Shown here: positions 53,943 through 62,840 of the stretch, piece by piece
Numbering within the stretch: position 1 is the stretch's first letter
Layout: each line of letters begins with the position of its first letter
Source of the DNA: Nisaea acidiphila
GTDB lineage: Bacteria > Pseudomonadota > Alphaproteobacteria > Thalassobaculales > Thalassobaculaceae
Length of the DNA stretch: 64,000 bases
Reading direction: 5' to 3'
Assembly (NCBI RefSeq): GCF_024662015.1
Contig: NZ_CP102480.1
Location: forward strand, 310,001-374,000
Position numbers and translations under genes: made by a program
Notes under the pieces: model-generated
Database searches by the model: none
Told to the model about the DNA's origin: nothing
What the model saw: the letters and a program-made list of their open reading frames with translations, nothing else

Positions 53943-54569
53943 ATGAACCGAACCCAGTGGGAAGCAGATCAGATCCGCGGCGTTGCCATGGCACTACGCC
54001 ACTGGTTCGATGTCGCCGATACCGAAGAGCGGATGCGCGAAGTCGGCATTCGCCCCGGCCGGCAGAACAAAAAGTCTCCGCCCGACAAACGGCTCCAGCC
54101 ATTCGCCCTGACCGCGCTGCCGCCGCAGATCGTGCGTCTGAAACCGGACGCGCCGGTGACAACCCTGCATCTGCTTCAAACTGTCTATGACGACGGAGAA
54201 CTACATGCTGACCCCTGGCGCTGGTGGTTTGCCTGGATCGCAATCGAGATGATCTCCCGTCTCGGCCCTGATCCGAGCGGCCGCCAGGTCAAGGACTTCA
54301 TCCGCAAGGACGAGAGCCTCACTCATGTTCGCCAGACCGCCGCCCGCTGGCTTGCAAGCAGCGATGCCCGTATCGAACAGGTGAACCGGGATTACCGCTC
54401 CATTCTGAAACGCGCTGTCGAAGAACTTGACGAACCGTCCGACGAAGACGGCTTGATTCAGCGTCTAGGTCAGCCCTTGTTTGTTTTCATCGAGGCCATG
54501 GCAAGCGAAGCCGGGCGAATCTCTTCCGGCATTACAGAACAGCTCGCCGAACGGGTCGAACGGAGCTAA
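53943..54569 (+). CDS. Hypothetical protein, 208 residues
   Basis: I do not recognise a family. The protein is soluble with no signal peptide, mostly predicted helical, and rich in Trp in the middle (DPWRWWFAWIAIEMISRLG). It starts MNRTQWEADQIRGVAMALRH and ends with a helix IEAMASEAGRISSGITEQLA. A basic segment GIRPGRQNKKSPPDKRLQPF near residue 45 could bind nucleic acid or membrane, which is speculation. The good coding composition and a clean ATG support a real gene. It diverges from the M23 peptidase gene and lies 120 bases before soxB. Confidence 0.7.
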   Translation: MNRTQWEADQIRGVAMALRHWFDVADTEERMREVGIRPGRQNKKSPPDKRLQPFALTALPPQIVRLKPDAPVTTLHLLQTVYDDGELHADPWRWWFAWIAIEMISRLGPDPSGRQVKDFIRKDESLTHVRQTAARWLASSDARIEQVNRDYRSILKRAVEELDEPSDEDGLIQRLGQPLFVFIEAMASEAGRISSGITEQLAERVERS

Positions 54570-54689
54570 TCCGCCGGCCAATGGCGCAAATCGGCGAGTG
54601 CGGGTCGCAAACTTGCTTTTCCAATGGGTCCACCCGGTGCTAGGGCTATCAGGGTCACATCCGATCCAGCCGACAAGGCAACCCATCAC

Positions 54690-55946
54690 ATGTCTGAATA
54701 TTCCGTCTTCAGCCTCGTCCGGAACGCGCTGACGGGGCACAAACAATGGCAACGCGCCTGGCGCGACCCGGAGCCGAAACCAAGCTACGACGTGATCATC
54801 GTCGGCGGCGGCGGCCACGGCCTCGCAACCGCGTTCTATCTCGCCAAGGTCCATGGCATCCGTAATGTCGCGGTACTCGAAAAAGGCTGGCTCGGCGGCG
54901 GCAATACGGGGCGCAACACGACGATCGTGCGCTCCAACTACATGCTCGACGACAACGCGCATTTCTACGAGAAATCGCTGAAGCTCTGGGAGCAACTAAG
55001 CCACGAGCTTAATTTCAACGTCATGTTCAGCCAGCGCGGCGTGCTCAACCTCGCCCATTCGGACGGGCAGATGGACCGCTACGCCCGGCGCGGCAATTCC
55101 ATGCGGCTGAACGGGATCGACGCGGAACTTCTGGACCGCAAGCAGGTCATGAAGATGGTGCCGCATCTCGATTTCTCCGACGAGGCACGCTTTCCAATCT
55201 ATGGCGGACTGCTGCAGCCGCGCGGCGGCACGGCGCGGCACGACGCGGTCGCCTGGGGTCTCGCCCGCGGCGCCGACCGGCTCGGCGTCGATATCATCCA
55301 GAATTGCGAGGTCACCGGCTTCAAGCGGAGCGGCGACCGGATCGAGGCCGTGGAAACAAGCCGCGGCACGATCGGCTGCGGCAAGGTCGGTTTCGCGGTT
55401 GCAGGCAATACCGGATATCTCGCCTCCAAGCTCGGTCTGAAGCTCCCGATCGAAAGCCACGTGTTGCAAGCCTTTGTCTCCGAGCCGCTGAAGCCGTTCT
55501 TCGACCATGTGGTGACCTTCGGCGCCGAGCATTTCTATCTCAGCCAGTCCGACAAGGGCGGCCTCGTCTTCGGCGGCGATCTCGACATGTACAACTCCTA
55601 TGCCCAACGCGGAAACATGCCGACCATCGATCACGTGATGCGGGCCGGTGTCGCCATGGTCCCTGCGGTCTCGCGGCTGCGGCTTCTGCGCCACTGGGGC
55701 GGCGTCATGGACATGTCGATGGACGGAAGCCCGATCATCGGCAAGTCGCCGATCGACAATCTCTACCTCAATTGCGGCTGGTGCTATGGCGGCTTCAAGG
55801 CGACGCCGGGTTCCGGCTGGGTCTTTGCCCACACCATAGCCGAAGACGAGCCGCACCCGATCAATGCCGGCCTCCGGCTCGACCGGTTCGAGCGCGGTCA
55901 CATCATCGACGAAGAAGCGACCGGCCCCGTGCCGGGCCATCACTAG
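54690..55946 (+). CDS. soxB: Sarcosine oxidase subunit beta
   Basis: This 418-residue FAD/FMN subunit of the heterotetrameric enzyme oxidises sarcosine to glycine, yielding formaldehyde or methylene-tetrahydrofolate and hydrogen peroxide. The dinucleotide motif is VIIVGGGGHGLATAFYLAKV (residues 35-54). His184 in TARHDAVAWG corresponds to the residue that carries covalent FMN in characterised enzymes. ATG 54690 gives the normal start MSEYSVFSLVRNALTGH; the open frame extends upstream to 54624. It heads the soxBDAG operon. Confidence 0.95.
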   Translation: MSEYSVFSLVRNALTGHKQWQRAWRDPEPKPSYDVIIVGGGGHGLATAFYLAKVHGIRNVAVLEKGWLGGGNTGRNTTIVRSNYMLDDNAHFYEKSLKLWEQLSHELNFNVMFSQRGVLNLAHSDGQMDRYARRGNSMRLNGIDAELLDRKQVMKMVPHLDFSDEARFPIYGGLLQPRGGTARHDAVAWGLARGADRLGVDIIQNCEVTGFKRSGDRIEAVETSRGTIGCGKVGFAVAGNTGYLASKLGLKLPIESHVLQAFVSEPLKPFFDHVVTFGAEHFYLSQSDKGGLVFGGDLDMYNSYAQRGNMPTIDHVMRAGVAMVPAVSRLRLLRHWGGVMDMSMDGSPIIGKSPIDNLYLNCGWCYGGFKATPGSGWVFAHTIAEDEPHPINAGLRLDRFERGHIIDEEATGPVPGHH

Positions 55947-55958
55947 GAGGCACCGGCC

Positions 55959-56249
55959 ATGCTCTATATCGAATGCCCCTATTGCGGCTCCCGGGCACAC
56001 GAGGAATTCACCTATATCGGCGATGCGACGAAGAAACGCCCCGACGGCGCGGAGAAGAACGACCCGGCCTGGGTCGACTATGTCTACACCCGCGACAACC
56101 CGCGCGGCCCGCACCTCGAACTCTGGCACCATTCGCTCGGGTGCCGGGAAGTGGTGAAGGTACTGCGCAATACGCTCACTCACGAGATTCTGGCCACGGG
56201 ACGGCCCGGAGACGAGATCGCGGCTCCCGAGGCGGAGGCCGGACAATGA
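55959..56249 (+). CDS. soxD: Sarcosine oxidase subunit delta
   Basis: This 96-residue zinc-binding subunit of heterotetrameric sarcosine oxidase has cysteines and a histidine in IECPYCGSRAHEEF and a further HHSLGCREV, consistent with the zinc site of SoxD. The segment DYVYTRDNPRGPHLELWHH is family-typical. Its TGA overlaps the soxA ATG as ATGA, and GGAGG precedes its own start. Confidence 0.95.
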   Translation: MLYIECPYCGSRAHEEFTYIGDATKKRPDGAEKNDPAWVDYVYTRDNPRGPHLELWHHSLGCREVVKVLRNTLTHEILATGRPGDEIAAPEAEAGQ

Positions 56250-59200
56250 TGCGCGGCAAGGAACAGCAGCCGTTCCGGATATCCTCCGGCGGCGAGGTCG
56301 AGCGCACGCGGCCGCTCAAATTCAGCTTCGACGGCAAGAGCTACACCGGCTACCAGGGCGACACCCTCGCATCCGCCTTGCTCGCGAACGGGGTCCGGCT
56401 GGTCGGGCGCAGCTTCAAATATCACCGCCCGCGCGGGATCTATTCCGCCGGCCCGGAAGAGCCGAACGCGCTGGTGCATCTGCGCTCCGGAGGACGGCAG
56501 GAGCCGAACACAAGGGCGACGCAGATCGAATTGTTCGCCGGACTTGAGGCGAAGAGCCAGAACCGCTGGCCGAATCTCAGGTTCGACCTGATGGGTGTGA
56601 ATGAGCTCGCCTCGCGCTTCCTCGTCGCGGGCTTCTACTACAAGACCTTCATGGGCCTGCCGGGCTGGCATTTCTACGAACATTTCATCCGCAAGGCGGC
56701 CGGGATGGGCGCTGCGGAGCACATCCCGGATCCCGATACCTACGACAACATGCATGGCCATGCCGACATCGTCGTGATCGGTGCAGGGCCGGCCGGACTT
56801 GCCGCCGCGCGCCAGGCGGGCGAGAGCGGCGCGCGGGTCTTCCTGATCGACGAGAACGACCGCCCCGGCGGGCGGCTCCGGGCCGAGCGGGAGACCGTCG
56901 ACGGGCGCCCCGCGATGGATTGGGCGGATGAGACTGTGGCCGCGCTGGAGTCCATGGAGAATGTCACGCTCCTCACCCGCACCACCGCCTTCGGCTATTA
57001 CGACGGCGACACGATCGGCGCGGTCGAGCGGATCTCGGACCATCTGCTCGCGCCCGCGCCACACACGGTGCGCCAGCGGCGCTGGCTGATCCATGCTAAG
57101 AAGGTGCTGCTCGCCACCGGCGCGACCGAACGACCGCTCGTCTTCGACGGCAACGACCGCCCCGGCATCATGCTCGCCGGCGCGGCACGGACCTATGCGA
57201 ACAGGTTCGCGGTTCAGGCCGGAAAGCAGGCGGTCATTTTCGCCAACAGCGACGACGGTTACCGGACGGCGCTCGATCTCGCCAATGCCGGCATCGAAGT
57301 GCGCGGCGTGATCGATCCGCGCAAGGGCGGCCAGAGCGCGCTGAAGAGCATGGTTACCGACCGCGGCATCGACATCCTCGAGGGCGCCGCGGTCGTCCGC
57401 ACCCACGGCTATCTCGGTCTCGCCGGTGTCGATATCGCCGATCTCGACGCGCTCCGCTCCGGCGCGATGCCGGAGATCCGCAACATCCCGTGCGACTTGC
57501 TCGCGGTCGGCGGCGGTTGGAGCCCGAACGTCCATCTGCACAGCCACCAGAGCGGCAAGCCGGTCTATGATCCGGGCATCGCCGCCTTCGTGCCGGGTGC
57601 CTCGCGGATGAACGACCGCTCCATCGGCGCCGCACGCGGACGCTTCGGGCTCGGTGCCTGTCTCGCTGACGGTTTCGAAGCGGGACGGGAGGCGGCGGAA
57701 GAGCTTGGTTTTGCCGTCGGTGTCGCGCCCGGAACACCGAAGACCGAAGAGCCGGCGCAGGGACCGTTCATGACCCTCTGGGAGGTCCCCGCCCTGCCCG
57801 GCCGCAAAGGCCGGAGCTTCGTCGACCTGCAGGACGATGTCGCGGCTTCCGATGTCGAGCTTGCGGAACGCGAGGGCTATGTCTCGGTCGAGCATCTGAA
57901 GCGCTACACCACGCTCGGCATGGGAACGGATCAGGGCAAGACCTCCAACATCAACGGCCACGCGCTGCTTGCGGAGGCCCGCGGCGTCGATATCGCCGCG
58001 GTCGGTACGACAACCTTCCGTCCGCCCTACACCCCGGTCGCGATCGGCGCCTTCGCCGGACGCGAGCGTGGCCGCCACGCCCACCCGGTCCGGCGAACGC
58101 CGATGCATGACTGGCACCTGGAGAACGGCGCCCAGATGATCGAGGCCGGGCTCTGGATGCGGCCGCAATACTACCTGCAGGACGGCGAGACGGCCTCCCG
58201 CGCCGCTATGGACAAGGCGATCACCCGGGAGACGCTCGCGGTGCGCAACGCCGCCGGTATCTCGGACGTTTCCACGCTCGGGAAGATCGATATCCAGGGC
58301 ACGGACGCGGCCGAGTTCCTGAACCGGATCTATATCAACGGCTGGAAGACGCTCCCGGTCGGCAAGGCGCGCTACGGCGTCATGCTGCGCGAGGACGGGG
58401 TGGCGCTCGACGACGGCACCACCTCCCGGATCGGCGAGAACCACTATTTCATGACCACCACCACCGCCGAGGCCGGTCCGGTGATGCAGCATCTGGAGCT
58501 GCATCTCCAGGTCCATTGGCCGGATCTCGACGTGAAGGTGTCTTCGGTCACCGACGCCTGGGCGGCGATGGCGATCGCCGGGCCGAACAGCCGCGCGGTC
58601 CTCTCGGCGCTGTTCCCGGAGACAGATTTCTCGAATGATGCCTTCCCTTTCATGGGTGTCCGAGATGCCAGCCTCGGCGGAATCCCGGCGCGGATATTCC
58701 GCATCAGTTTCTCCGGCGAGATGGCCTACGAAATCGCCGTGCCTGCGGATTACGGCCGGACCGCATGGGAACGCTGTATCGAGGCGGGCGCGGGTCACGG
58801 CCTCCTGCCCTACGGCATGGAGGCGCTGGGCATCCTGCGCATCGAGAAAGGCCATGTGACCGTGAGCGAGGTGGATGGGCGCCATACAGCCACCGATCTC
58901 GGTTTCGGCAAGATGATGAGCTCGAAGAAGCGCTTCGTCGGCGACGCGCTGGCCACCCGGGAATGCATGGCCGATCCGTCGCGCCCGCGCCTGGTCGGAC
59001 TGACGCCGGTCGACGGCAAGACCAAGATCCGCGCCGGCTCCGTGCTGGTGGCCGATCCGAAAACGCCGCCGCCCGTCCCCAAACTCGGACATGTGAGTTC
59101 GACGGCCTATCTCAGCCCCAATCTCGGCGTGCCGCTATCCCTCGGCATGCTGAAGAACGGGCCGGAGCGCATCGGCGAAACCGTCTGGGCGGTCTTCCCG

Positions 59201-59278
59201 CTTCGCAACGAGGCCGTCGAGTGCCGGATCACGTCCCCGGTTGTCTATGACGAGGAAGGAGCACGGCTCCATGGCTGA
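56246..59278 (+). CDS. soxA: Sarcosine oxidase subunit alpha
   Basis: This 1010-residue subunit binds NAD and has the folate-linked C-terminal domain. An N-terminal ferredoxin-like domain has FKYHRPRGI and GYQGDTLASALLANG. The NAD(P)-binding motif is VVIGAGPAGLAAARQAGESG at about residue 175. A GcvT-like aminomethyltransferase domain fills the C-terminal 400 residues (MEALGILRIEKGH, LVGLTPVDGK), which passes the one-carbon unit to tetrahydrofolate. ATG 56246 overlaps the soxD stop. The open frame extends far upstream but only out of frame with soxB and soxD. Confidence 0.95.
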   Translation: MMRGKEQQPFRISSGGEVERTRPLKFSFDGKSYTGYQGDTLASALLANGVRLVGRSFKYHRPRGIYSAGPEEPNALVHLRSGGRQEPNTRATQIELFAGLEAKSQNRWPNLRFDLMGVNELASRFLVAGFYYKTFMGLPGWHFYEHFIRKAAGMGAAEHIPDPDTYDNMHGHADIVVIGAGPAGLAAARQAGESGARVFLIDENDRPGGRLRAERETVDGRPAMDWADETVAALESMENVTLLTRTTAFGYYDGDTIGAVERISDHLLAPAPHTVRQRRWLIHAKKVLLATGATERPLVFDGNDRPGIMLAGAARTYANRFAVQAGKQAVIFANSDDGYRTALDLANAGIEVRGVIDPRKGGQSALKSMVTDRGIDILEGAAVVRTHGYLGLAGVDIADLDALRSGAMPEIRNIPCDLLAVGGGWSPNVHLHSHQSGKPVYDPGIAAFVPGASRMNDRSIGAARGRFGLGACLADGFEAGREAAEELGFAVGVAPGTPKTEEPAQGPFMTLWEVPALPGRKGRSFVDLQDDVAASDVELAEREGYVSVEHLKRYTTLGMGTDQGKTSNINGHALLAEARGVDIAAVGTTTFRPPYTPVAIGAFAGRERGRHAHPVRRTPMHDWHLENGAQMIEAGLWMRPQYYLQDGETASRAAMDKAITRETLAVRNAAGISDVSTLGKIDIQGTDAAEFLNRIYINGWKTLPVGKARYGVMLREDGVALDDGTTSRIGENHYFMTTTTAEAGPVMQHLELHLQVHWPDLDVKVSSVTDAWAAMAIAGPNSRAVLSALFPETDFSNDAFPFMGVRDASLGGIPARIFRISFSGEMAYEIAVPADYGRTAWERCIEAGAGHGLLPYGMEALGILRIEKGHVTVSEVDGRHTATDLGFGKMMSSKKRFVGDALATRECMADPSRPRLVGLTPVDGKTKIRAGSVLVADPKTPPPVPKLGHVSSTAYLSPNLGVPLSLGMLKNGPERIGETVWAVFPLRNEAVECRITSPVVYDEEGARLHG

Positions 59279-59879
59279 TCTTGCAACCGCGACGCGCCGC
59301 TCGGCGCTCTCCGGCATCCTCGTTCCCGGCGATTTCGGCGCCACACCGTTCAGCGGCCCCGGCATCCAGCTCAGCGAACGCGGGCCGCTCTCTATCGTAC
59401 AGATCGAGACCGGCGCCGACACCGTCTCCGACCTCGTTGCGGCGACCGAGACTGCGGTCGGCGTCGCACCCTCTGCCGCGCCGAACGTTGCGAGCGGAAC
59501 GGGCACACCCCGGATCCTCGGCACAGGAACGGGCCGCTGGGTCGTCTCCGAACCCGAAACCCGCGATCTCCACGCCCATCTCCGTGCATCCCTGCCGCCA
59601 GGCGCGGCGGTCACCGATCTCGGCCATGCCCGTACGGTTCTTCGCCTGACCGGGCTCCATGCGCGCGACCTGCTCGCAAAAGGCACCGGCATCGACCTGC
59701 ACCCGTCGGCCTTCCCGGCCGACAGGAGCCGGATGACGGGACTGTTCCATACGTCCGTACTGATCGACTGCCGCAGCGCGGCGCCGGTCTACGACATCTA
59801 TGTCCACCGCTCCTACGCCGTGCATCTTTTCGAGATGCTGCTCGACGGCGCTCTCGAATATGGCTGCCGGGTCGGCTAG
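59271..59879 (+). CDS. soxG: Sarcosine oxidase subunit gamma
   Basis: This 202-residue subunit of heterotetrameric sarcosine oxidase has a GcvT/YgfZ-like fold. It is recognised by position and by the segments LTGLHARDLLAKGTGIDLHPSAF and FHTSVLIDCRS. The C-terminus YDIYVHRSYAVHLFEMLLDGA matches the family. Gamma is the least conserved subunit, so the call leans on context. ATG 59271 lies 8 bases inside soxA, with GGAAGGAG upstream. The product of the operon needs tetrahydrofolate and FAD. Confidence 0.9.
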   Translation: MADLATATRRSALSGILVPGDFGATPFSGPGIQLSERGPLSIVQIETGADTVSDLVAATETAVGVAPSAAPNVASGTGTPRILGTGTGRWVVSEPETRDLHAHLRASLPPGAAVTDLGHARTVLRLTGLHARDLLAKGTGIDLHPSAFPADRSRMTGLFHTSVLIDCRSAAPVYDIYVHRSYAVHLFEMLLDGALEYGCRVG

Positions 59880-59909
59880 GCTGAAGGCATAACAGGAAGG
59901 AACCCGGTC

Positions 59910-60524
59910 ATGCTCGACCAGATTCTTGTCATTCTCGGCATCACGACGCTGATCATGATCAGTCCAGGGCCCGACATGGTGATCGTCATGCGCAACACCA
60001 TCATCGGCGGACGCGCGGCGGGACTGAAATCCTCCCTCGGCGTGCTGGCCGGGAATATGGTGCACATCACCTATTGCGCCATCGGGATCGGCATCCTGAT
60101 TTCCCAGAGCATTCTCGCCTTCAATATCCTGAAATATGCCGGCGCGGCCTATCTGATCTATCTCGGCGTGATGAGCTTCTTCGCAGGAGACACCAAGCTC
60201 TCCGCAAAGGACCTGGACCGCTCGAACGTCAGCCAGCGCTGGTTCCTGCAGGGGTTCCTCAACAACATCCTGAACCCGAAGGGAACGCTGTTCTATCTCG
60301 GCGTCTTCACCATGGTGATCACGCCGGAGACCGCGACCGGCACGACGCTGCTGCTCGTCGCCATCATGATGGCGGTCAGCGCCGTCTTCTGGCTCTTCTT
60401 CGTCTACACCCTCGACAGCAACCACGTTCGGCGCGTGCTGGAACGGGGTCAGAAGCTGGTCAACCGGATCTTCGGCGGGCTGCTGATCTTCCTCGGCATC
60501 CGCGTCGCCTTCCTGGAGCGCTGA
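59910..60524 (+). CDS. LysE family translocator
   Basis: This 204-residue inner-membrane exporter has five to six hydrophobic segments and the LysE/RhtB signature in ISPGPDMVIVMRNTIIGGRAAGLKSSLGV, followed by YLIYLGVMSF and FLNNILNPKGTLFYLGVF. LysE proteins export amino acids or related small molecules. Adjacent to sarcosine oxidase it might export glycine, serine or excess methylated amino acids, but that is guesswork. It starts 31 bases after soxG. Confidence 0.9.
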   Translation: MLDQILVILGITTLIMISPGPDMVIVMRNTIIGGRAAGLKSSLGVLAGNMVHITYCAIGIGILISQSILAFNILKYAGAAYLIYLGVMSFFAGDTKLSAKDLDRSNVSQRWFLQGFLNNILNPKGTLFYLGVFTMVITPETATGTTLLLVAIMMAVSAVFWLFFVYTLDSNHVRRVLERGQKLVNRIFGGLLIFLGIRVAFLER

Positions 60525-60528
60525 GCGT

Positions 60529-61023
60529 ATGAGCAGCGGCCTTGGCGGGCATGGCAGCCTCTCCGATTACGCCGTTACAGACGAACTCCGCGCACGGTTT
60601 CACATCCCCGAGGAATGGCGCTTCGCGATCCCGAAACTGGTCGAATGGCGGGATTGCGACGGCTTCGCCCATGTGAACCACACCGCCTATTTCTCCTGGT
60701 ACGAGAGCCTCAGGAACATCTATTTCGAGGTCCTCGGCCATCCACGGCATGCCATGAACGTGCCCGGACTGGTGATGAAGCATCTCGAGTCCGACTATAT
60801 CCGCGGGCTTTCCTATCACGTGCCGATCTGCGTCACCGGGCGTACCGTCTCGATGCGCAATACCAGCATGGTCATGGAATACGCGACCTGGGACGAACAG
60901 GGATGCTGCAACTGGTCGACCCAGCTCTTCGTCATGATCGTCAATTCGACCGGCCAGAAAGCACCTATTTCAGACGATCTTCGGGCTGCGATCATCGATC
61001 TGGACCATCCGGAACAGAGCTGA
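60529..61023 (+). CDS. Acyl-CoA thioesterase (4HBT-like hotdog)
   Basis: This 164-residue hotdog-fold protein has the 4-hydroxybenzoyl-CoA thioesterase signature WRDCDGFAHVNHTAYFSWYE, with the catalytic Asp, and the central helix LRNIYFEVLG. The C-terminal strand DYIRGLSYHVPICVTGRTV completes the fold. The acyl-CoA is unknown. It starts 5 bases after the LysE-family stop. Confidence 0.88.
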   Translation: MSSGLGGHGSLSDYAVTDELRARFHIPEEWRFAIPKLVEWRDCDGFAHVNHTAYFSWYESLRNIYFEVLGHPRHAMNVPGLVMKHLESDYIRGLSYHVPICVTGRTVSMRNTSMVMEYATWDEQGCCNWSTQLFVMIVNSTGQKAPISDDLRAAIIDLDHPEQS

Positions 61024-61113
61024 CGCGGCTCCCGGCGGTACGATCCCGCGCAGCCCCAAAATCCTTCAGTCTCGCATCTGTAATAATTCCTCTCCATCGA
61101 CGCCAACAAGTAT

Positions 61114-61142
61114 TTGAGATCGCCCCCGGCTGGGATTAGGGT
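61114..61142 (+). promoter_or_regulatory. Candidate promoter of the peptide ABC operon
   Basis: TTGAGA (61114-61119) is a five-of-six match to the -35 consensus. After 17 bases comes TAGGGT (61137-61142), a weak -10. It lies 70 bases before the ATG at 61212. Confidence 0.35.
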
Positions 61143-61190
61143 TCGTTAACCCGATCCCATCCGGATCGTGGAAAAGCACCAAAGCTTTGG
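61138..61190. other. Two palindromes in the leader of the ABC transporter operon
   Basis: GGGTT and AACCC (around 61139-61152) flank CGTT as a short hairpin at the putative -10 and start site. CCAAAGCTTTGG (61179-61190) is a perfect 12-bp palindrome about 21 bases before the ATG, followed by an A-rich run rather than T. Either could be an operator. No regulator gene is adjacent. Confidence 0.4.
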
Positions 61191-61211
61191 CAAAAAATTG
61201 TGAGGCTTCAC

Positions 61212-62819
61212 ATGAACGCACTGGCAAAGAGCTTTGCCGTCGCGGCCCTCGCCGCATCCGTGGCGCTCCCCCTCTCCGGCGGGCAGACCCACGCGGCAAC
61301 CCCGGCGGATACGCTCGTCATCGCAAACCGCATCGACGACATCGTCTCGCTCGACCCCGCTGAGATCTTCGAATTCGCGGGCGGCGATCTCGCCAACAAT
61401 GTCTACGACACGCTCGTCACCTTCGAGCCGTCGAACCTGTCCGGCGGCTACATCCCCGGCCTGGCGGAAAGCTGGACCGTCAGCGCGGACGGCAAGACCT
61501 TCACCTTCAAGATGCGCCCGGGCGTCACGTTCCATTCCGGCAATCCGGTGACGGCGAACGACGCGGCGTTCTCCCTGCAGCGTGCGGTCCTTCTGAACAA
61601 GACACCGTCCTTCATCCTGACTCAGTTCGGTTTCACCGCCGATAATGTGAAAGAGAAGATCAAGGCGACCGACGACATGACCCTGGTCATCGAGACGGAC
61701 AAGAAATACGCCGAGTCCTTCGTCCTGAACTGCCTCAGCGCCACAATCGGCAGCATCGTCGACATGAAACTGGCGATGGAGCATGAAGCCGGCGGCGACA
61801 TGGGCTACGAGTGGCTCAAGACCCATTCCGCAGGCTCAGGCGCTTACTCTCTCCGCGGCTGGAAACCGAACGAGAACTATGTTCTCCAGGTGAACGAGAA
61901 CTACTGGCGCGGTACGCCGGCCATGAAGCGCGTGTTCATGCGCCACATCCCGGAATCCGCCACCCAGCGCCTGCTGCTGGAGAAAGGCGACGTGGATGTC
62001 GCCCGCAACCTCTCACCCGACGATATCGCCGGCATCTCCGGTAACGGCGAGGTCAAGGTCGAAGAGGATCTGCGCGGTCGGATCATGTACTTCTCGCTGA
62101 ATCAGGAAATCCCGACGCTGGCGAAGCCGAAGGTTCAGGAAGCCTTCAAGTATCTGGTCGATTACGAAGGCATGGCGAACAGCTTCCTGCGCGGTCAGTA
62201 CACCGTGCATCAGGCGTTTTTGCCGCTGACCTATCTCGGCGAACTCAAGGACAAACCCTACAAGCTCGACGTCGCGAAAGCGAAAGCCCTTCTGGCGGAA
62301 GCCGGTGAAGCCGATGGGTTCGAGGTGAAGATCTTCGTCCGCAACGCCCAGGAACGTCTGGAAATCGCCCAATCGCTGCAGAATATCTGGGCCCAGGCCG
62401 GTATAAAGGCCACGCTCGAAGTCGCCACCGGCAAGCAGACCCTCGGTGTCTACCGCGCGCGCAAGCACGAGATCTATCTCGGCGCCTGGGGCCCGGACTA
62501 TCCGGACCCGCACACCAATGCCGACACCTTCGCGCATAACCCGGACAACGCGTTCGAAGCGAAAAACACCGGCAAGCTCGCCTGGCGGAACGCCTGGGAT
62601 ATCCCGGCGATGACAAAGGAAACCGAAGCCGCGGTGCAGGAAAGCGACCGCGACACCCGGGCCGAGATGTATCGCAAGATCCAGAAGGATCACCAGATGA
62701 CGAGCCCGTTTGTCGTCATGCTGCAGAAAATCGAGCAGACCGGCTTGCGCAAAAATATCTCCGGCTTCTATACCGGCAGCGCCGTGAGTTCCGTCTACTA
62801 CTGGACGGTGAAGAAATAA
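61212..62819 (+). CDS. Peptide-type ABC transporter substrate-binding protein (family 5)
   Basis: This 535-residue exported protein binds a peptide or peptide-like solute. The signal peptide covers about residues 1-28 (AVAALAASVALPLSGGQTHA). The family signature begins TLVIANRIDDIVSLDPAEIFEFAGGDLANNVYDTLV, given here in part as RIDDIVSLDPAEIFEF. PGLAESWTVSADGKTFTFKMRPGVTFHSGNPV is the SBP_bac_5 core. ATG 61212 follows GTGAGG. It precedes a DppB-like permease gene. Confidence 0.92.
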   Translation: MNALAKSFAVAALAASVALPLSGGQTHAATPADTLVIANRIDDIVSLDPAEIFEFAGGDLANNVYDTLVTFEPSNLSGGYIPGLAESWTVSADGKTFTFKMRPGVTFHSGNPVTANDAAFSLQRAVLLNKTPSFILTQFGFTADNVKEKIKATDDMTLVIETDKKYAESFVLNCLSATIGSIVDMKLAMEHEAGGDMGYEWLKTHSAGSGAYSLRGWKPNENYVLQVNENYWRGTPAMKRVFMRHIPESATQRLLLEKGDVDVARNLSPDDIAGISGNGEVKVEEDLRGRIMYFSLNQEIPTLAKPKVQEAFKYLVDYEGMANSFLRGQYTVHQAFLPLTYLGELKDKPYKLDVAKAKALLAEAGEADGFEVKIFVRNAQERLEIAQSLQNIWAQAGIKATLEVATGKQTLGVYRARKHEIYLGAWGPDYPDPHTNADTFAHNPDNAFEAKNTGKLAWRNAWDIPAMTKETEAAVQESDRDTRAEMYRKIQKDHQMTSPFVVMLQKIEQTGLRKNISGFYTGSAVSSVYYWTVKK

Positions 62820-62840
62820 CCTTCGGGAAAAAGCTGCCGA

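Noticed and set aside
55304-56245. Long in-frame upstream extension of soxA within soxB and soxD
   Set aside because: It overlaps two well-recognised genes in another frame, and soxA has a normal N-terminus at ATG 56246.
56180-59092. A 970-residue open frame on the minus strand opposite soxA
   Set aside because: It is antisense to recognisable sarcosine oxidase domains and has no plausible protein content.
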